Of a stretch of 35,624 nt of DNA, positions 8,798-17,100 are shown one piece after another (position 1 is the first letter of the stretch; every line of letters begins with the position of its first letter). A model generated the notes under the pieces. The model worked only from the letters and a program-made list of their open reading frames with translations, had not been told where the DNA came from and made no database searches. Source of the stretch: Blattabacterium sp. (Mastotermes darwiniensis) str. MADAR (GTDB lineage: Bacteria > Bacteroidota > Bacteroidia > Flavobacteriales > Blattabacteriaceae); NCBI RefSeq assembly GCF_000233435.1, contig NC_016146.1, positions 1 to 35,624 on the forward strand. The letters are read 5' to 3'. Position numbers and translations under genes: made by a program.

Positions 8798-10444
8798 TCA
8801 AATATTTTTTTTGATATACATACGAAATAAAACCGTATACATGCAAATTGTTATTGCTGTTAATAAACTTATTTGAGCAAGATAATCTCCATATTTTGTA
8901 TAAAAAGTTTTCTTTCTATTCATTCCAATTTTATGGGATAATACTCCCTCTATTCCGTAAGGAATAGAAGAAATAATTTCCCCTTTATCATTAATAAAAC
9001 AAGAAACTCCAGTATTAGCAGACCTAGCTATACATTTTCTATTTTCAATCGCTCTAATACAAGAATAATAAAGGTGTTGTTTATATCCTTGTGATTCCCC
9101 CCACCATCCATCATTAGTGATTACAACCATAAAATCCGCATTATTTTTTTTAAAAAATTTAGAAACATATTCTCCAAATATGGATTCATAACAAATAATA
9201 GGAATAACCCTTATTCCAAAATAAGGATGTAAAAATACAGAAGAAAATGGATCTTCCTGTTTTCTATGTTCCATTACAGTTCCTCCAAAATCAAGTAATA
9301 TATTCCCCAATATAGGAAAAAGAATCTTTTTATAAGGAAAAGTTTCTACAGCTGGGACTAGTTTCGATTTATGATGAATTTTTATATCCTTGTATCTTCC
9401 AATTTGAATAACAGAATTAAATAATTTTTTTTTTAAGTAGGATTTGGATTTATGGGATATAGCTTCTATTCCTGTAATCAATACAGTTTTTGGATATCCA
9501 TTCAAATAATTTCTAAATATAGAAATTATTCTATTATTTCCTATATTTTCGATAGATATTTTTTCATCATGTCCTGGAAATGTTGTTTCAGGTGCTACAA
9601 TAAAAGTCTTTTTTCCAAAAGATATTTTTTTATTTATTAATTTTTTCAATCGATAAATTAATTCATCCGTTGAAATTATATATTTTTGAGAATATGGATC
9701 GATATTTGGTTGTAATATCAATACTTCTACCGTTTTATCTTTTTTTTCTTCATATTTTAAGTATATATAGTTAGAAATAAAAAGGAGAATAAATATTTTT
9801 CCTAAATTCATCAAAATTTTTTTGTATAAATTCAATTTATTCTTATTCTTTCTATATTCCATAATAGAATTGATTAACCCTATATTAACACTCCATATCC
9901 AAATAGATCCACCTAAAGAACCAGTATATTCATACCATTGAATCCATTCTACACGATTAGAAAAACCATTTCCTAAATTCAACCAAGGCCAAGATAATTC
10001 CCATTCTAAATGCATTTTTTCAAATGATATCCATATACAAACCAAGAATATATATCCTATTCTTTTATTTTCTATATTTTTTTTTATGCACGAATAAAAC
10101 GTAAAAACAATTGACATAAAGAAAGAATTAAGGGTAATAGGAATCAAATAAGCTTCTATAGTAGCAAAATCTCCATTAGGTCTTTTTGCATAAGATAACC
10201 ACCATGTAGCAATAGCATTCCATATTGAAAAAGTAAGAAAGGACAATAAAAAAATTGAAAAAACAATTCTTCTGTAAGAAGAAAAAGAATTACTTAAACA
10301 TTCTTCTATATACAATAGAGGAATAAAAGCTATAAATAAATATAGAGCATTTCCGTTGGTAGGCCATCCAAATCCTAATAGAATTCCTGAAAGGATACAA
10401 AAAATCGTATTTTTTGTTTTTTTTTGAATAAATGCAGTCAGCAT
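8798..10444 (-). CDS. lnt: Apolipoprotein N-acyltransferase
   Basis: Lnt adds the third acyl chain to the N-terminal Cys of outer-membrane lipoproteins, acting in the inner membrane with its active site outside. The 548 residues have several hydrophobic segments in the first 230 residues, a nitrilase-like domain (about 238-505) and a final membrane segment. The catalytic triad is visible: Glu286 in VAPETTFPG, Lys359 in HHKSKLVPAVE and Cys418 in IICYESIFGE. The protein is therefore expected to be active. It lies directly downstream of tmRNA on the same strand, with 15 bp between the tmRNA 3' end and the lnt ATG. It ends 4 bp from the convergent nnrD. A T10 run (A10 in the coding strand) lies at 9425-9434. 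Confidence 0.95.
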   Translation of the reverse strand: MLTAFIQKKTKNTIFCILSGILLGFGWPTNGNALYLFIAFIPLLYIEECLSNSFSSYRRIVFSIFLLSFLTFSIWNAIATWWLSYAKRPNGDFATIEAYLIPITLNSFFMSIVFTFYSCIKKNIENKRIGYIFLVCIWISFEKMHLEWELSWPWLNLGNGFSNRVEWIQWYEYTGSLGGSIWIWSVNIGLINSIMEYRKNKNKLNLYKKILMNLGKIFILLFISNYIYLKYEEKKDKTVEVLILQPNIDPYSQKYIISTDELIYRLKKLINKKISFGKKTFIVAPETTFPGHDEKISIENIGNNRIISIFRNYLNGYPKTVLITGIEAISHKSKSYLKKKLFNSVIQIGRYKDIKIHHKSKLVPAVETFPYKKILFPILGNILLDFGGTVMEHRKQEDPFSSVFLHPYFGIRVIPIICYESIFGEYVSKFFKKNNADFMVVITNDGWWGESQGYKQHLYYSCIRAIENRKCIARSANTGVSCFINDKGEIISSIPYGIEGVLSHKIGMNRKKTFYTKYGDYLAQISLLTAITICMYTVLFRMYIKKNI

Positions 10445-10459
10445 TTACAATTGAATAAG

Positions 10460-10867
10460 TGGAGCTGGCGGGATTCGAACCCGCGTCCAAACAAGTTCTA
10501 CGAAGGATTTCTACATACTTATCCAAAGTAAAGTTTTTCAGATTAAAATCGAACTATTGGATTACGATCAAAATCTTAGATTCAAAAATATTGAATCAGA
10601 AAACTTTAGAATCATCCGTTTTCTTATCCTTATATTCTGATTACCTCGACTTCAGGAACTATAAGGAAGAATTCCTGAGAGATATTTTGCTTCTGTATGT
10701 GTATCAGATTAAGCTTAATGATGTTTCATTCATCATTCAAGCAGCAAAAGCGTATTGTTTTTCGCCATTTATTATGTATGTAACGCTTTATTTACGTGTA
10801 AGGCATTACGCAACACGGTATGCTTCCCCTCATAAATAATCTTGCTGTCTATTCCAAAATCAGCCCC
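10460..10867 (-). ncRNA. ssrA: Transfer-messenger RNA (tmRNA)
   Basis: tmRNA rescues stalled ribosomes and tags the unfinished protein for proteolysis. The 5' end (GGGGCTGATTTTGG) starts at 10867. The 3' end carries the T-arm and acceptor CGGGTTCGAATCCCG...CAGCTCCA ending at 10460. The halves pair as the usual alanine-type acceptor stem (GGGGCT with AGCTCC, one G-U). CCA is not encoded. The tag frame begins at GGC 10766 and ends at TGA 10737, giving GEKQYAFAA after the uncoded Ala. The RNA fills the 514-bp gap between rodA and lnt; apparent ORFs across it are shadows. ClpP, a possible partner in tag degradation, is also encoded in this window. Confidence 0.95.
10737..10766 (-). other. tmRNA proteolysis-tag reading frame
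   Basis: Nine codons from GGC to GCT followed by TGA encode G-E-K-Q-Y-A-F-A-A. With the Ala carried by tmRNA itself the tag is expected to be AGEKQYAFAA. The GE start and the Y-A-x-A-A ending fit the Bacteroidetes tag pattern as I recall it (GE.NYALAA), with K-Q and Phe as differences. The resume codon is inferred from the pattern. Confidence 0.85.
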
Positions 10868-10878
10868 TGTAAATAGTC

Positions 10879-10886
10879 CAAATTTA
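10879..10886 (-). promoter_or_regulatory. ssrA: Putative -7 element (TAnnTTTG) for tmRNA
   Basis: On the minus strand TAAATTTG lies 11 bases upstream of the mature tmRNA 5' end and matches the Bacteroidetes -7 consensus. The distance would leave a short leader for RNase P to remove. No TTTG is visible about 20 bp further upstream, so the call rests on one box in the 91-bp AT-rich gap after rodA. Confidence 0.45.
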
Positions 10887-10958
10887 TTAAAAAATTTTAA
10901 ATAATAAGTCTTTTAATCTTAAAAAAAATAAATAAAATACAATTCAATTTATAAATTT

Positions 10959-12203
10959 TCAGATCAGACTAGTTTGATCTGAAGCATCTAATCGAATAAA
11001 AATGAATAATAAAATGGTAAAAGACCAAATAGAAGAACCTCCGTAACTAAAAAAAGGTAATACAATTCCTATTGTTGGAAAAAGACCCATAACCATTCCT
11101 AAATTAATGAAAAAATGAAAAAAAAGAATATTTCCTACAGAATATCCAAAAATTCTTCCAAAAATATCTTTCTGTCTTTCAGATAAAAAATATATACGAC
11201 TTATGAACAATAAATAAGATACAATTAAAACAACACTTCCTAAAAAACCCCATTCTTCTCCTACAGTACAAAAAATATAATCCGTATGTTGTTCAGGAAC
11301 AAATTTTCCTTTTGTAATAGTTCCTTTTTGATATCCTTTTCCAAAAAATTTTCCAGATCCAATAGCTGTTTTGGAATATAAAAGATTATATCCTACATTT
11401 TCTCTATATTTTCTGTCAAATTCATTTTTAAATAGGATATTTATCCTATCTTTATGATGTTTTTTAAAAAATTTTTGATAGAAAAATGGGGAAATCAAAA
11501 CAAAAGTAGAAAAAAAAATAAAGAATAAAATATGAAAAAATAAATCCCTTATGGATATTTGTTTCTTTTTTATAAAAAAAATCCATAAAAGAATTATAGA
11601 AAGAGAGAATATAATGATCCATGGAGAAATATTTAACGAAAGAACGAACAAAAAAATCAAAAAAAATAAATAAAATATGAAAAATACAGACAATCCTTCT
11701 CTATATAAAGTAAGAATAAAGGAAGAAAAAACTATAGAAGAACCTGGATCTGGCTGAAAAAATATTAACATTGTAGGTAATATCAATATTACAAATATAT
11801 ATAATAGAGTTTTCTTATTTTTTTGAATATCTTCTTGACTCATAAGACGAGCTATTATTAAAGAGGTTGATATTTTGGATAATTCAGAAGGTTGAAAACT
11901 AATACTACCAAAAACATACCAGGATTTTGATCCATTTATATTCTTACCAAAAAAGAATACTCCTATTAAAAGAAATAACGTAAATAAAAAAAAGAATGGA
12001 GAAAAGTATTTATAATGTATAGGTTTCAAAAGAAAAACAATAAATATGCAAACCAAACTAAATAAAATCCATATCAATTGCTTTTCCGCTTTTTCAGAAG
12101 AAACAGAATAGAGGTTCATACATCCAAAAAAAACTATGAAACTATAAATTGTTACAATCCACCAATCGATATTTACTAATAATGTTTTATTTCTTTTGAT
12201 CAA
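10959..12203 (-). CDS. rodA: Rod-shape SEDS glycosyltransferase RodA
   Basis: RodA polymerises peptidoglycan strands during side-wall elongation, paired with PBP2. The 414-residue protein is almost entirely hydrophobic helices (about ten). SEDS landmarks are present: GSKSWYVFGSISFQPSELSK, PEQHTDYIFCTVGEEWG with the catalytic-type Asp308, and PTIGIVLPFFSYGGSS near the C-terminus. Its start overlaps the end of mrdA by 17 bp, so translation is probably coupled. It is the last gene of the mreBCD-mrdA-rodA series. The retained catalytic Asp argues that it still works despite genome reduction. Confidence 0.95.
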   Translation of the reverse strand: MIKRNKTLLVNIDWWIVTIYSFIVFFGCMNLYSVSSEKAEKQLIWILFSLVCIFIVFLLKPIHYKYFSPFFFLFTLFLLIGVFFFGKNINGSKSWYVFGSISFQPSELSKISTSLIIARLMSQEDIQKNKKTLLYIFVILILPTMLIFFQPDPGSSIVFSSFILTLYREGLSVFFIFYLFFLIFLFVLSLNISPWIIIFSLSIILLWIFFIKKKQISIRDLFFHILFFIFFSTFVLISPFFYQKFFKKHHKDRINILFKNEFDRKYRENVGYNLLYSKTAIGSGKFFGKGYQKGTITKGKFVPEQHTDYIFCTVGEEWGFLGSVVLIVSYLLFISRIYFLSERQKDIFGRIFGYSVGNILFFHFFINLGMVMGLFPTIGIVLPFFSYGGSSIWSFTILLFIFIRLDASDQTSLI

Positions 12204-14097
12204 GAGAATATTTTGTATTTTTTTTATTATATACTTTCATTCTTGCTATGTAATCATACACATTTTTTAATCCTGAAGTCATTATTCTTTTCTCAATATT
12301 TATTCTATTTTTATGTACATGATTTTTAATATATTTTTCTGCAATAAGGCTAGCTATAGGACCAGCCCAACGTGATCCAAATCCTCCATTTTCTATTATA
12401 ACAGAAATAGCTATTTTAGGATCTTCTACTGGAGCAAATAAAATAAAAATAGAGTGATCAGGAAGAGAGATCGACTTTTGTTTAATCTTAATAAAATTTT
12501 GTGATGTTCCAGTTTTTCCAGCCATTCTAATATCTGAAGATTTAAAACTTTTTCCAGTTCCAATCTCAAAAACTTTTTCCATTCCACTAATGATTAAATC
12601 AAAATATTTTCTTTCTACTTTAGTCTTTTTAGCAATAGTATAATTTGGATTGGTTATTGGTTTGTTATTAATACTCTTTACAATATGTGGAGTGTAAAAA
12701 AAACCTTTGTTTGCTATAGCACAAACCATATTAGCTAATTGAATAGGAGTAACATTAATTTCTCCTTGTCCAATACTATTGGAAATAATAGTGAGAGCAT
12801 TCCATTTTGTGTATCCATATTTTTTATTGTAATAATCTCCAGATGGAATAACTCCTTTTTCTCCAGTAGCTAAATCATTGTATAAGTAATTTCCAAAACC
12901 AAAACTTTTAATAATATCACTCCATTCATTAACTCCTTTCGTTAAATTTTTTGGATATTTTTCAATTACACGTTTATAAACTTGTGCAAAATAATTGTTA
13001 CAGGATACAGCTACAGCAGTTTCTATTCCTATTGGAAATCCATGAATTCCAGAATGACAATGAATTCTTTTTTTTCCATATCTAAAACCATTATAACATA
13101 TAAAAGTCGTGTTCTTATTTACAACACCCATTTGAAGACCTGCTAATTCCGTTAACAATTTAAATGGAGAAGCAGGAGAATAACGAGCTTGTGTTGTTCT
13201 ATCAAATAAAGGATAATCTATTGTGTTTTTGATTAACTTTTTAAACTCTTTAGAACGATTAATTCCTACAAACAAATTAGGATTGTTAATGGGACTGGAA
13301 ACTAAAGATAAAATTTCGCCATTTTTAGGATTAATAGCCACTATTCCTCCTTTTTTTTGATACATGAGTTTTTCTGCATAATTTTGTAAATTCCAATCTA
13401 TAGTTAAAGAAATATCATTTCCACTAATAGCTTTAACATTATTTTTCTTGTTATTGTAGCTACCTATAATACATCCATTCTTATCCCTTACCCAATATCT
13501 TACTCCTTTTTTTCCTCTCAATATTCTCTCATAGGATTTCTCTACACCAGCCCATCCAATAAAGTCCCCTATTTGATAATAATGAGTTTCTTTCTTAAGA
13601 TCTTTTGGACTAACTTCCCCTATATATCCTAAAACATTAGCAGAACTTTCTACCTTATAATCTCTAAGAGAACGTTTTGTCCAATCAAAACCTTTATACT
13701 TATAAAGTTTTTCTTGTATTGTAGCAAATTTTTCTTTGGAAATAAAAGGAAGAAAAACAGATGGTAAATATTTTGAATAAGATTTTGCTTTTCTTAAATT
13801 TTTATGAAAAGTCTCTTTTTCTATTCCTACAAGATTACAAAATTCTATGATATTAAAACGTTCATCTATCAATATGGGAATGACTATTAACTCATAAATG
13901 GATTTATTGAAAACCAATAAGTGATTATTGCGATCAAAAATAGAGCCTCTTTCAGGAATAATAATTTCTTGCTTTATAGAAGTATTAAAGGCATTTAAAA
14001 TATATTTTTCAGTATATATTTGTATGTAAAATAATCTAATTATAAAAATTAAACCTATAGTTCCTAATAGAATATAGAAAATATATAATTTTTTCAA
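12187..14097 (-). CDS. mrdA: Penicillin-binding protein 2 (elongasome transpeptidase)
   Basis: PBP2 cross-links the peptidoglycan strands made by RodA. The 636 residues contain one N-terminal membrane anchor (about 5-25), a PBP dimerisation domain (about 45-215) and the transpeptidase domain. The three active-site motifs are intact: Ser310-P-F-Lys313 (in SPASPFKLL), S-C-N in AVSCNNYFAQ, and KTG in MAGKTGTSQ. The start appears to be TTG at 14095-14097, overlapping the mreD stop in a TTGA arrangement; no in-frame ATG exists before the anchor helix. The gene sits between mreD and rodA as in other Bacteroidetes. Confidence 0.95.
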   Translation of the reverse strand: MKKLYIFYILLGTIGLIFIIRLFYIQIYTEKYILNAFNTSIKQEIIIPERGSIFDRNNHLLVFNKSIYELIVIPILIDERFNIIEFCNLVGIEKETFHKNLRKAKSYSKYLPSVFLPFISKEKFATIQEKLYKYKGFDWTKRSLRDYKVESSANVLGYIGEVSPKDLKKETHYYQIGDFIGWAGVEKSYERILRGKKGVRYWVRDKNGCIIGSYNNKKNNVKAISGNDISLTIDWNLQNYAEKLMYQKKGGIVAINPKNGEILSLVSSPINNPNLFVGINRSKEFKKLIKNTIDYPLFDRTTQARYSPASPFKLLTELAGLQMGVVNKNTTFICYNGFRYGKKRIHCHSGIHGFPIGIETAVAVSCNNYFAQVYKRVIEKYPKNLTKGVNEWSDIIKSFGFGNYLYNDLATGEKGVIPSGDYYNKKYGYTKWNALTIISNSIGQGEINVTPIQLANMVCAIANKGFFYTPHIVKSINNKPITNPNYTIAKKTKVERKYFDLIISGMEKVFEIGTGKSFKSSDIRMAGKTGTSQNFIKIKQKSISLPDHSIFILFAPVEDPKIAISVIIENGGFGSRWAGPIASLIAEKYIKNHVHKNRINIEKRIMTSGLKNVYDYIARMKVYNKKNTKYSLDQKK

Positions 14098-14603
14098 TGT
14101 TTAATTTTTCTAAAGAAAAAATATATAATACACAAAATAGTTGTAAAAATACTGCTAAATATAGTTTTTAATAAAATAATTTTGCTAAAATTAGCAATTT
14201 TAAATATTTCCAATACAAACAAGGAAAGATGATGTGTCATTACTAATGAAAATATATAAAGTGTTTTTCGAATGAATGGTAATTCATAAATAGAAAAACT
14301 ACTTATATTAATGAAATTTTTTCCATCAAAAAATTGTAGAAATTTTAATCTAAAAAAAGCGGAAATAGTAGTAGAAAACGCATGATTTCCTCCAGTATTC
14401 ATGAATTTATCTATAATAAATCCAATTGTAAAAGATAAGAGTAAAAAAATGAATCTATTTCCACGATATGGATAAACTAATACAAAAAGAATATAGATAT
14501 AAGTATATAATCCGAAAAATATAGGATTGAATATAGATATTTGAATCAAACAAAGAAAAGAAATAAAAAAAGCATATACAAAAAAATTTTTGATGAAATT
14601 CAT
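14094..14603 (-). CDS. mreD: Rod-shape-determining protein MreD
   Basis: MreD is a small inner-membrane protein of the elongasome. The 169 residues form about five hydrophobic segments and contain little else; primary sequence is poorly conserved in this family. The call rests on position between mreC and mrdA, on length and on hydrophobic profile. One motif-like stretch, GFIIDKFMNTGGNHAFSTT, fits the MreD pattern of a loop with Asp and Gly after the third helix. The ATG shares one base with the mreC stop (TAATG), and the stop overlaps the mrdA start. Confidence 0.88.
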   Translation of the reverse strand: MNFIKNFFVYAFFISFLCLIQISIFNPIFFGLYTYIYILFVLVYPYRGNRFIFLLLSFTIGFIIDKFMNTGGNHAFSTTISAFFRLKFLQFFDGKNFINISSFSIYELPFIRKTLYIFSLVMTHHLSLFVLEIFKIANFSKIILLKTIFSSIFTTILCIIYFFFRKIKH

Positions 14604-15433
14604 TACTCATGTTCAACTTTATGAAGTTGAATATTATTCCATTCTTTTTTAAATAAATTTTTTACCACATAAGCATTTTCTATAGTGGAAAAATTTGCAA
14701 AGAGTTTTACTTTTATTACATAATTTGCATGTTCTTCATCAAATCTATAACCATAAACTTTTCCAATAGGGATTCCTTCAGGAAAGGTAGCCGATTTTCC
14801 ATCTGTTTCCACTATATCTCCTTTATTGAAAATAGAATGTCTAGGAATGTCATACAGTACAACATATTCATGATCTAATCCATCCCAACTTACCGTTCCA
14901 AAATATTTATTTTTTTTCAATCTTGCATTCACTTTAATTTTTGGATTTAATAGAGAAATAGCTATACTAAAATGCGGTGAAGTTTTTACAATAATTCCTG
15001 CTATTCCATCAGATAATATTATTCCCATATCTGTTTCAATTCCATCTAAACTTCCTTTGTTAATAGTGATATAATTCTCCTGTCCATGTATACTGTTATT
15101 TATAATTTTTACAGGAGTAAAAATATACTGTTGTAAATAATCAATATTTTCTTCTTTAAAATCTATAGTATATTTTTTTATTTTAGAGGATATAAGAGAA
15201 TGGCGTAATCTTGCATTTTCATTAATAAGTTTTTCATTCTCAATATCCAAAAATAAATATCGACGTAATCTATAAATGTTTTTATAAATATTTCCAATGA
15301 AATTGGAAGAATTTGTATCAAAATATTGATTCAAATTTATCTTTGAAAAAGAAAGAAGAAGAGCTGTATATTCTAATAAAATAAAGAAGATCAAAAAACG
15401 CCATTTCATAAATAAATGAAAAAACTCACGCAT
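14603..15433 (-). CDS. mreC: Rod-shape-determining protein MreC
   Basis: MreC is the periplasmic scaffold that links MreB to the PBP2/RodA synthase. The 276 residues comprise one N-terminal membrane helix (about 12-32), a segment rich in helix-forming polar residues likely to form a coiled coil (about 55-90), and the MreC beta-domain (about 100-260). The beta-domain shows ITINKGSLDGIETDMGII and GDIVETDGKSATFPEGIPIG, characteristic of the family. The gene begins 6 bp after mreB and its stop overlaps the mreD start. Length is normal for Bacteroidetes. Confidence 0.94.
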   Translation of the reverse strand: MREFFHLFMKWRFLIFFILLEYTALLLSFSKINLNQYFDTNSSNFIGNIYKNIYRLRRYLFLDIENEKLINENARLRHSLISSKIKKYTIDFKEENIDYLQQYIFTPVKIINNSIHGQENYITINKGSLDGIETDMGIILSDGIAGIIVKTSPHFSIAISLLNPKIKVNARLKKNKYFGTVSWDGLDHEYVVLYDIPRHSIFNKGDIVETDGKSATFPEGIPIGKVYGYRFDEEHANYVIKVKLFANFSTIENAYVVKNLFKKEWNNIQLHKVEHE

Positions 15434-15439
15434 ATTGCA

Positions 15440-16477
15440 CTATCTCATCAAAAATGTAAATTTATCAATATTTTTCAAAGCAACTCCTGTCCCTTTAACT
15501 ACAGCCCTCAAAGGATCCTCTACTAAAGAAACAGAAAGACCTGTTTTTTTAGATATTCTTTTATCTAATCCTCTTAAAAGAGATCCACCCCCAGCCATAT
15601 ATATTCCAGTTTTATAAATATCTGCAGCTAGTTCTGGAGGAGTACTAGAAAGTGTTTCCATAACTGCATCTTCAATTCTTAGAATGGATTTATCAAGAGC
15701 CGGAATGGTTTCTTTGTAAGAAAGATTCATTTCTTTTGGTTTTCCTGTAGGCAAATCTCTTCCTTGTATGTGGATATCTTCCGGAGGATTTTCAATAGAT
15801 TCCATAGCTGCTCCTATATCTATTTTTATTTTTTCTGCAGTTCTTTCTCCAATATATAGATTGTATTTAGTTCTAAGAAAATAGGATATATCATTAGTAA
15901 AAACATCTCCAGCTATTTTTATGGATTTTTGACAAACTATACCTCCTAGAGCTATTACTCCACATTCTGTAGTTCCTCCACCAATATCAATAATCATATT
16001 TCCTTCAGCTTTTGTCACCGATATTCCAGAACCAATAGCTGCTGCCATCGGTTCCTCAATTAAATAAACTTCTTTTGCATTAAGATGTTGTGCAGAATCT
16101 TTTACTGCTCTTTTTTCTACTTCTGTTATTCCGGATGGAATACAAATAACCATGGTTAATGATGGAGTAAAAAATTTTTTATTTATACCAGGAATTTTTT
16201 TTATGAATTCTCTTATCATTAGTTCTGCAACTTGATAATCGGCAATGACTCCGTCTTTTAATGGTTTATATATTTTAATATTTTCATGAGTTTTTCCTTG
16301 CATCTTTTTTGCTTCTTCACCTACGGCTAATACTTTTTTAGTTCTTATATCTATAGCTATTATTGAAGGGAGATCTACTATGACCTTATTGTGATGCATA
16401 ATAAGAGTGTTTGCTGTACCTAAATCTATAGCTATTTCTTGAGTAAATAGATTCCTCATAAAGTCAAATGAACCCAT
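15440..16477 (-). CDS. mreB: Rod-shape-determining actin homologue MreB
   Basis: MreB polymerises into ATP-dependent filaments beneath the inner membrane and directs side-wall synthesis. The 345 residues carry the actin-fold motifs: IDLGTANTL (18-25, phosphate 1), IDIGGGTTECGV (164-174, phosphate 2), EEPMAAAIGSG (141-151) and MAGGGSLLRG near the C-terminus. The N-terminus (MGSFDFMRNLF) fits the membrane-binding lead of the family. It is the first gene of the elongasome series and is divergent from folK across a 60-bp gap, where the promoter must lie. I see no clear consensus box there. Confidence 0.97.
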   Translation of the reverse strand: MGSFDFMRNLFTQEIAIDLGTANTLIMHHNKVIVDLPSIIAIDIRTKKVLAVGEEAKKMQGKTHENIKIYKPLKDGVIADYQVAELMIREFIKKIPGINKKFFTPSLTMVICIPSGITEVEKRAVKDSAQHLNAKEVYLIEEPMAAAIGSGISVTKAEGNMIIDIGGGTTECGVIALGGIVCQKSIKIAGDVFTNDISYFLRTKYNLYIGERTAEKIKIDIGAAMESIENPPEDIHIQGRDLPTGKPKEMNLSYKETIPALDKSILRIEDAVMETLSSTPPELAADIYKTGIYMAGGGSLLRGLDKRISKKTGLSVSLVEDPLRAVVKGTGVALKNIDKFTFLMR

Positions 16478-16537
16478 TTTTTATTGAATATTCACTCAAT
16501 TTAAAAATATTTTTACAAACAATCAGTATATTATCAT

Positions 16538-17062
16538 ATGAAGGAACACAAAGTATTTTTATTTCAAGGAAGTAATAAAGGAAATAGAAAAAAATATTTA
16601 GATGAATCATTGTCCTTAATTTACAAAAAGATTGGAAAAATAGTTCAAAAATCTTCTTATTTTGAAAGCGAAGCTTGGAATATGAATAAAAAAACATATC
16701 CTTTTTACAATAGGGCATTGTGTATAAAAACATTTCATTCTCCTATTGATCTTTTAGAAGAAATTTATGATATTGAATCTTGCATAGGTAGAACTAATAA
16801 AAGTGACTTATTTTCTTCTCAAGAAAAATATAAAGATAGAGAAATTGATATAGATATTTTGTTTTACGATCACATGGTAATCCAAAGTTCTATTTTAACT
16901 ATCCCACATCCTTTGTTACATTTTCGTAGATTTGTTTTAGAACCTATGTGTGAGATAGCCCCAAAAAAATATCACCCTATATTTCATCTTACTGTCTTGG
17001 AAATGTTAGGAGTTTGTATGGATGATTTAAAAATTAAAAAACTAGGTAATTTTATTCCATAG
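16538..17062 (+). CDS. folK: 2-amino-4-hydroxy-6-hydroxymethyldihydropteridine pyrophosphokinase
   Basis: HPPK transfers pyrophosphate from ATP to the pterin precursor in folate synthesis. The 174 residues begin VFLFQGSNKGNR, matching the family's LGSNxGDR. They contain the metal-binding REIDIDILFY (Asp104 and Asp106) and IPHPLLHFRRFVLEPMCEIAP, a long conserved block. The last 25 or so residues look like a variable tail. The ATG at 16538 is the only plausible start. It is divergent from mreB, and the LptD-like gene follows 38 bp later. No other folate gene is in the window. Confidence 0.95.
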   Translation: MKEHKVFLFQGSNKGNRKKYLDESLSLIYKKIGKIVQKSSYFESEAWNMNKKTYPFYNRALCIKTFHSPIDLLEEIYDIESCIGRTNKSDLFSSQEKYKDREIDIDILFYDHMVIQSSILTIPHPLLHFRRFVLEPMCEIAPKKYHPIFHLTVLEMLGVCMDDLKIKKLGNFIP

Positions 17063-17100
17063 TTATTATATTATATTACGAAAAAAAAATTTTAATTAAG

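Noticed and set aside
10290-10526. 78-codon minus-strand ORF overlapping the lnt start
   Set aside because: It runs out of frame across the tmRNA 3' end and the first codons of lnt; it is a shadow.
10459-10839. 126-codon plus-strand ORF between lnt and rodA
   Set aside because: It lies antisense to the tmRNA, whose acceptor stem, T-arm and tag frame are clear; its protein has no recognisable features.
16464-16733. 89-codon minus-strand ORF opposite folK
   Set aside because: It is antisense to the well-conserved folK and composed of Phe/Tyr/Ile-rich shadow sequence.
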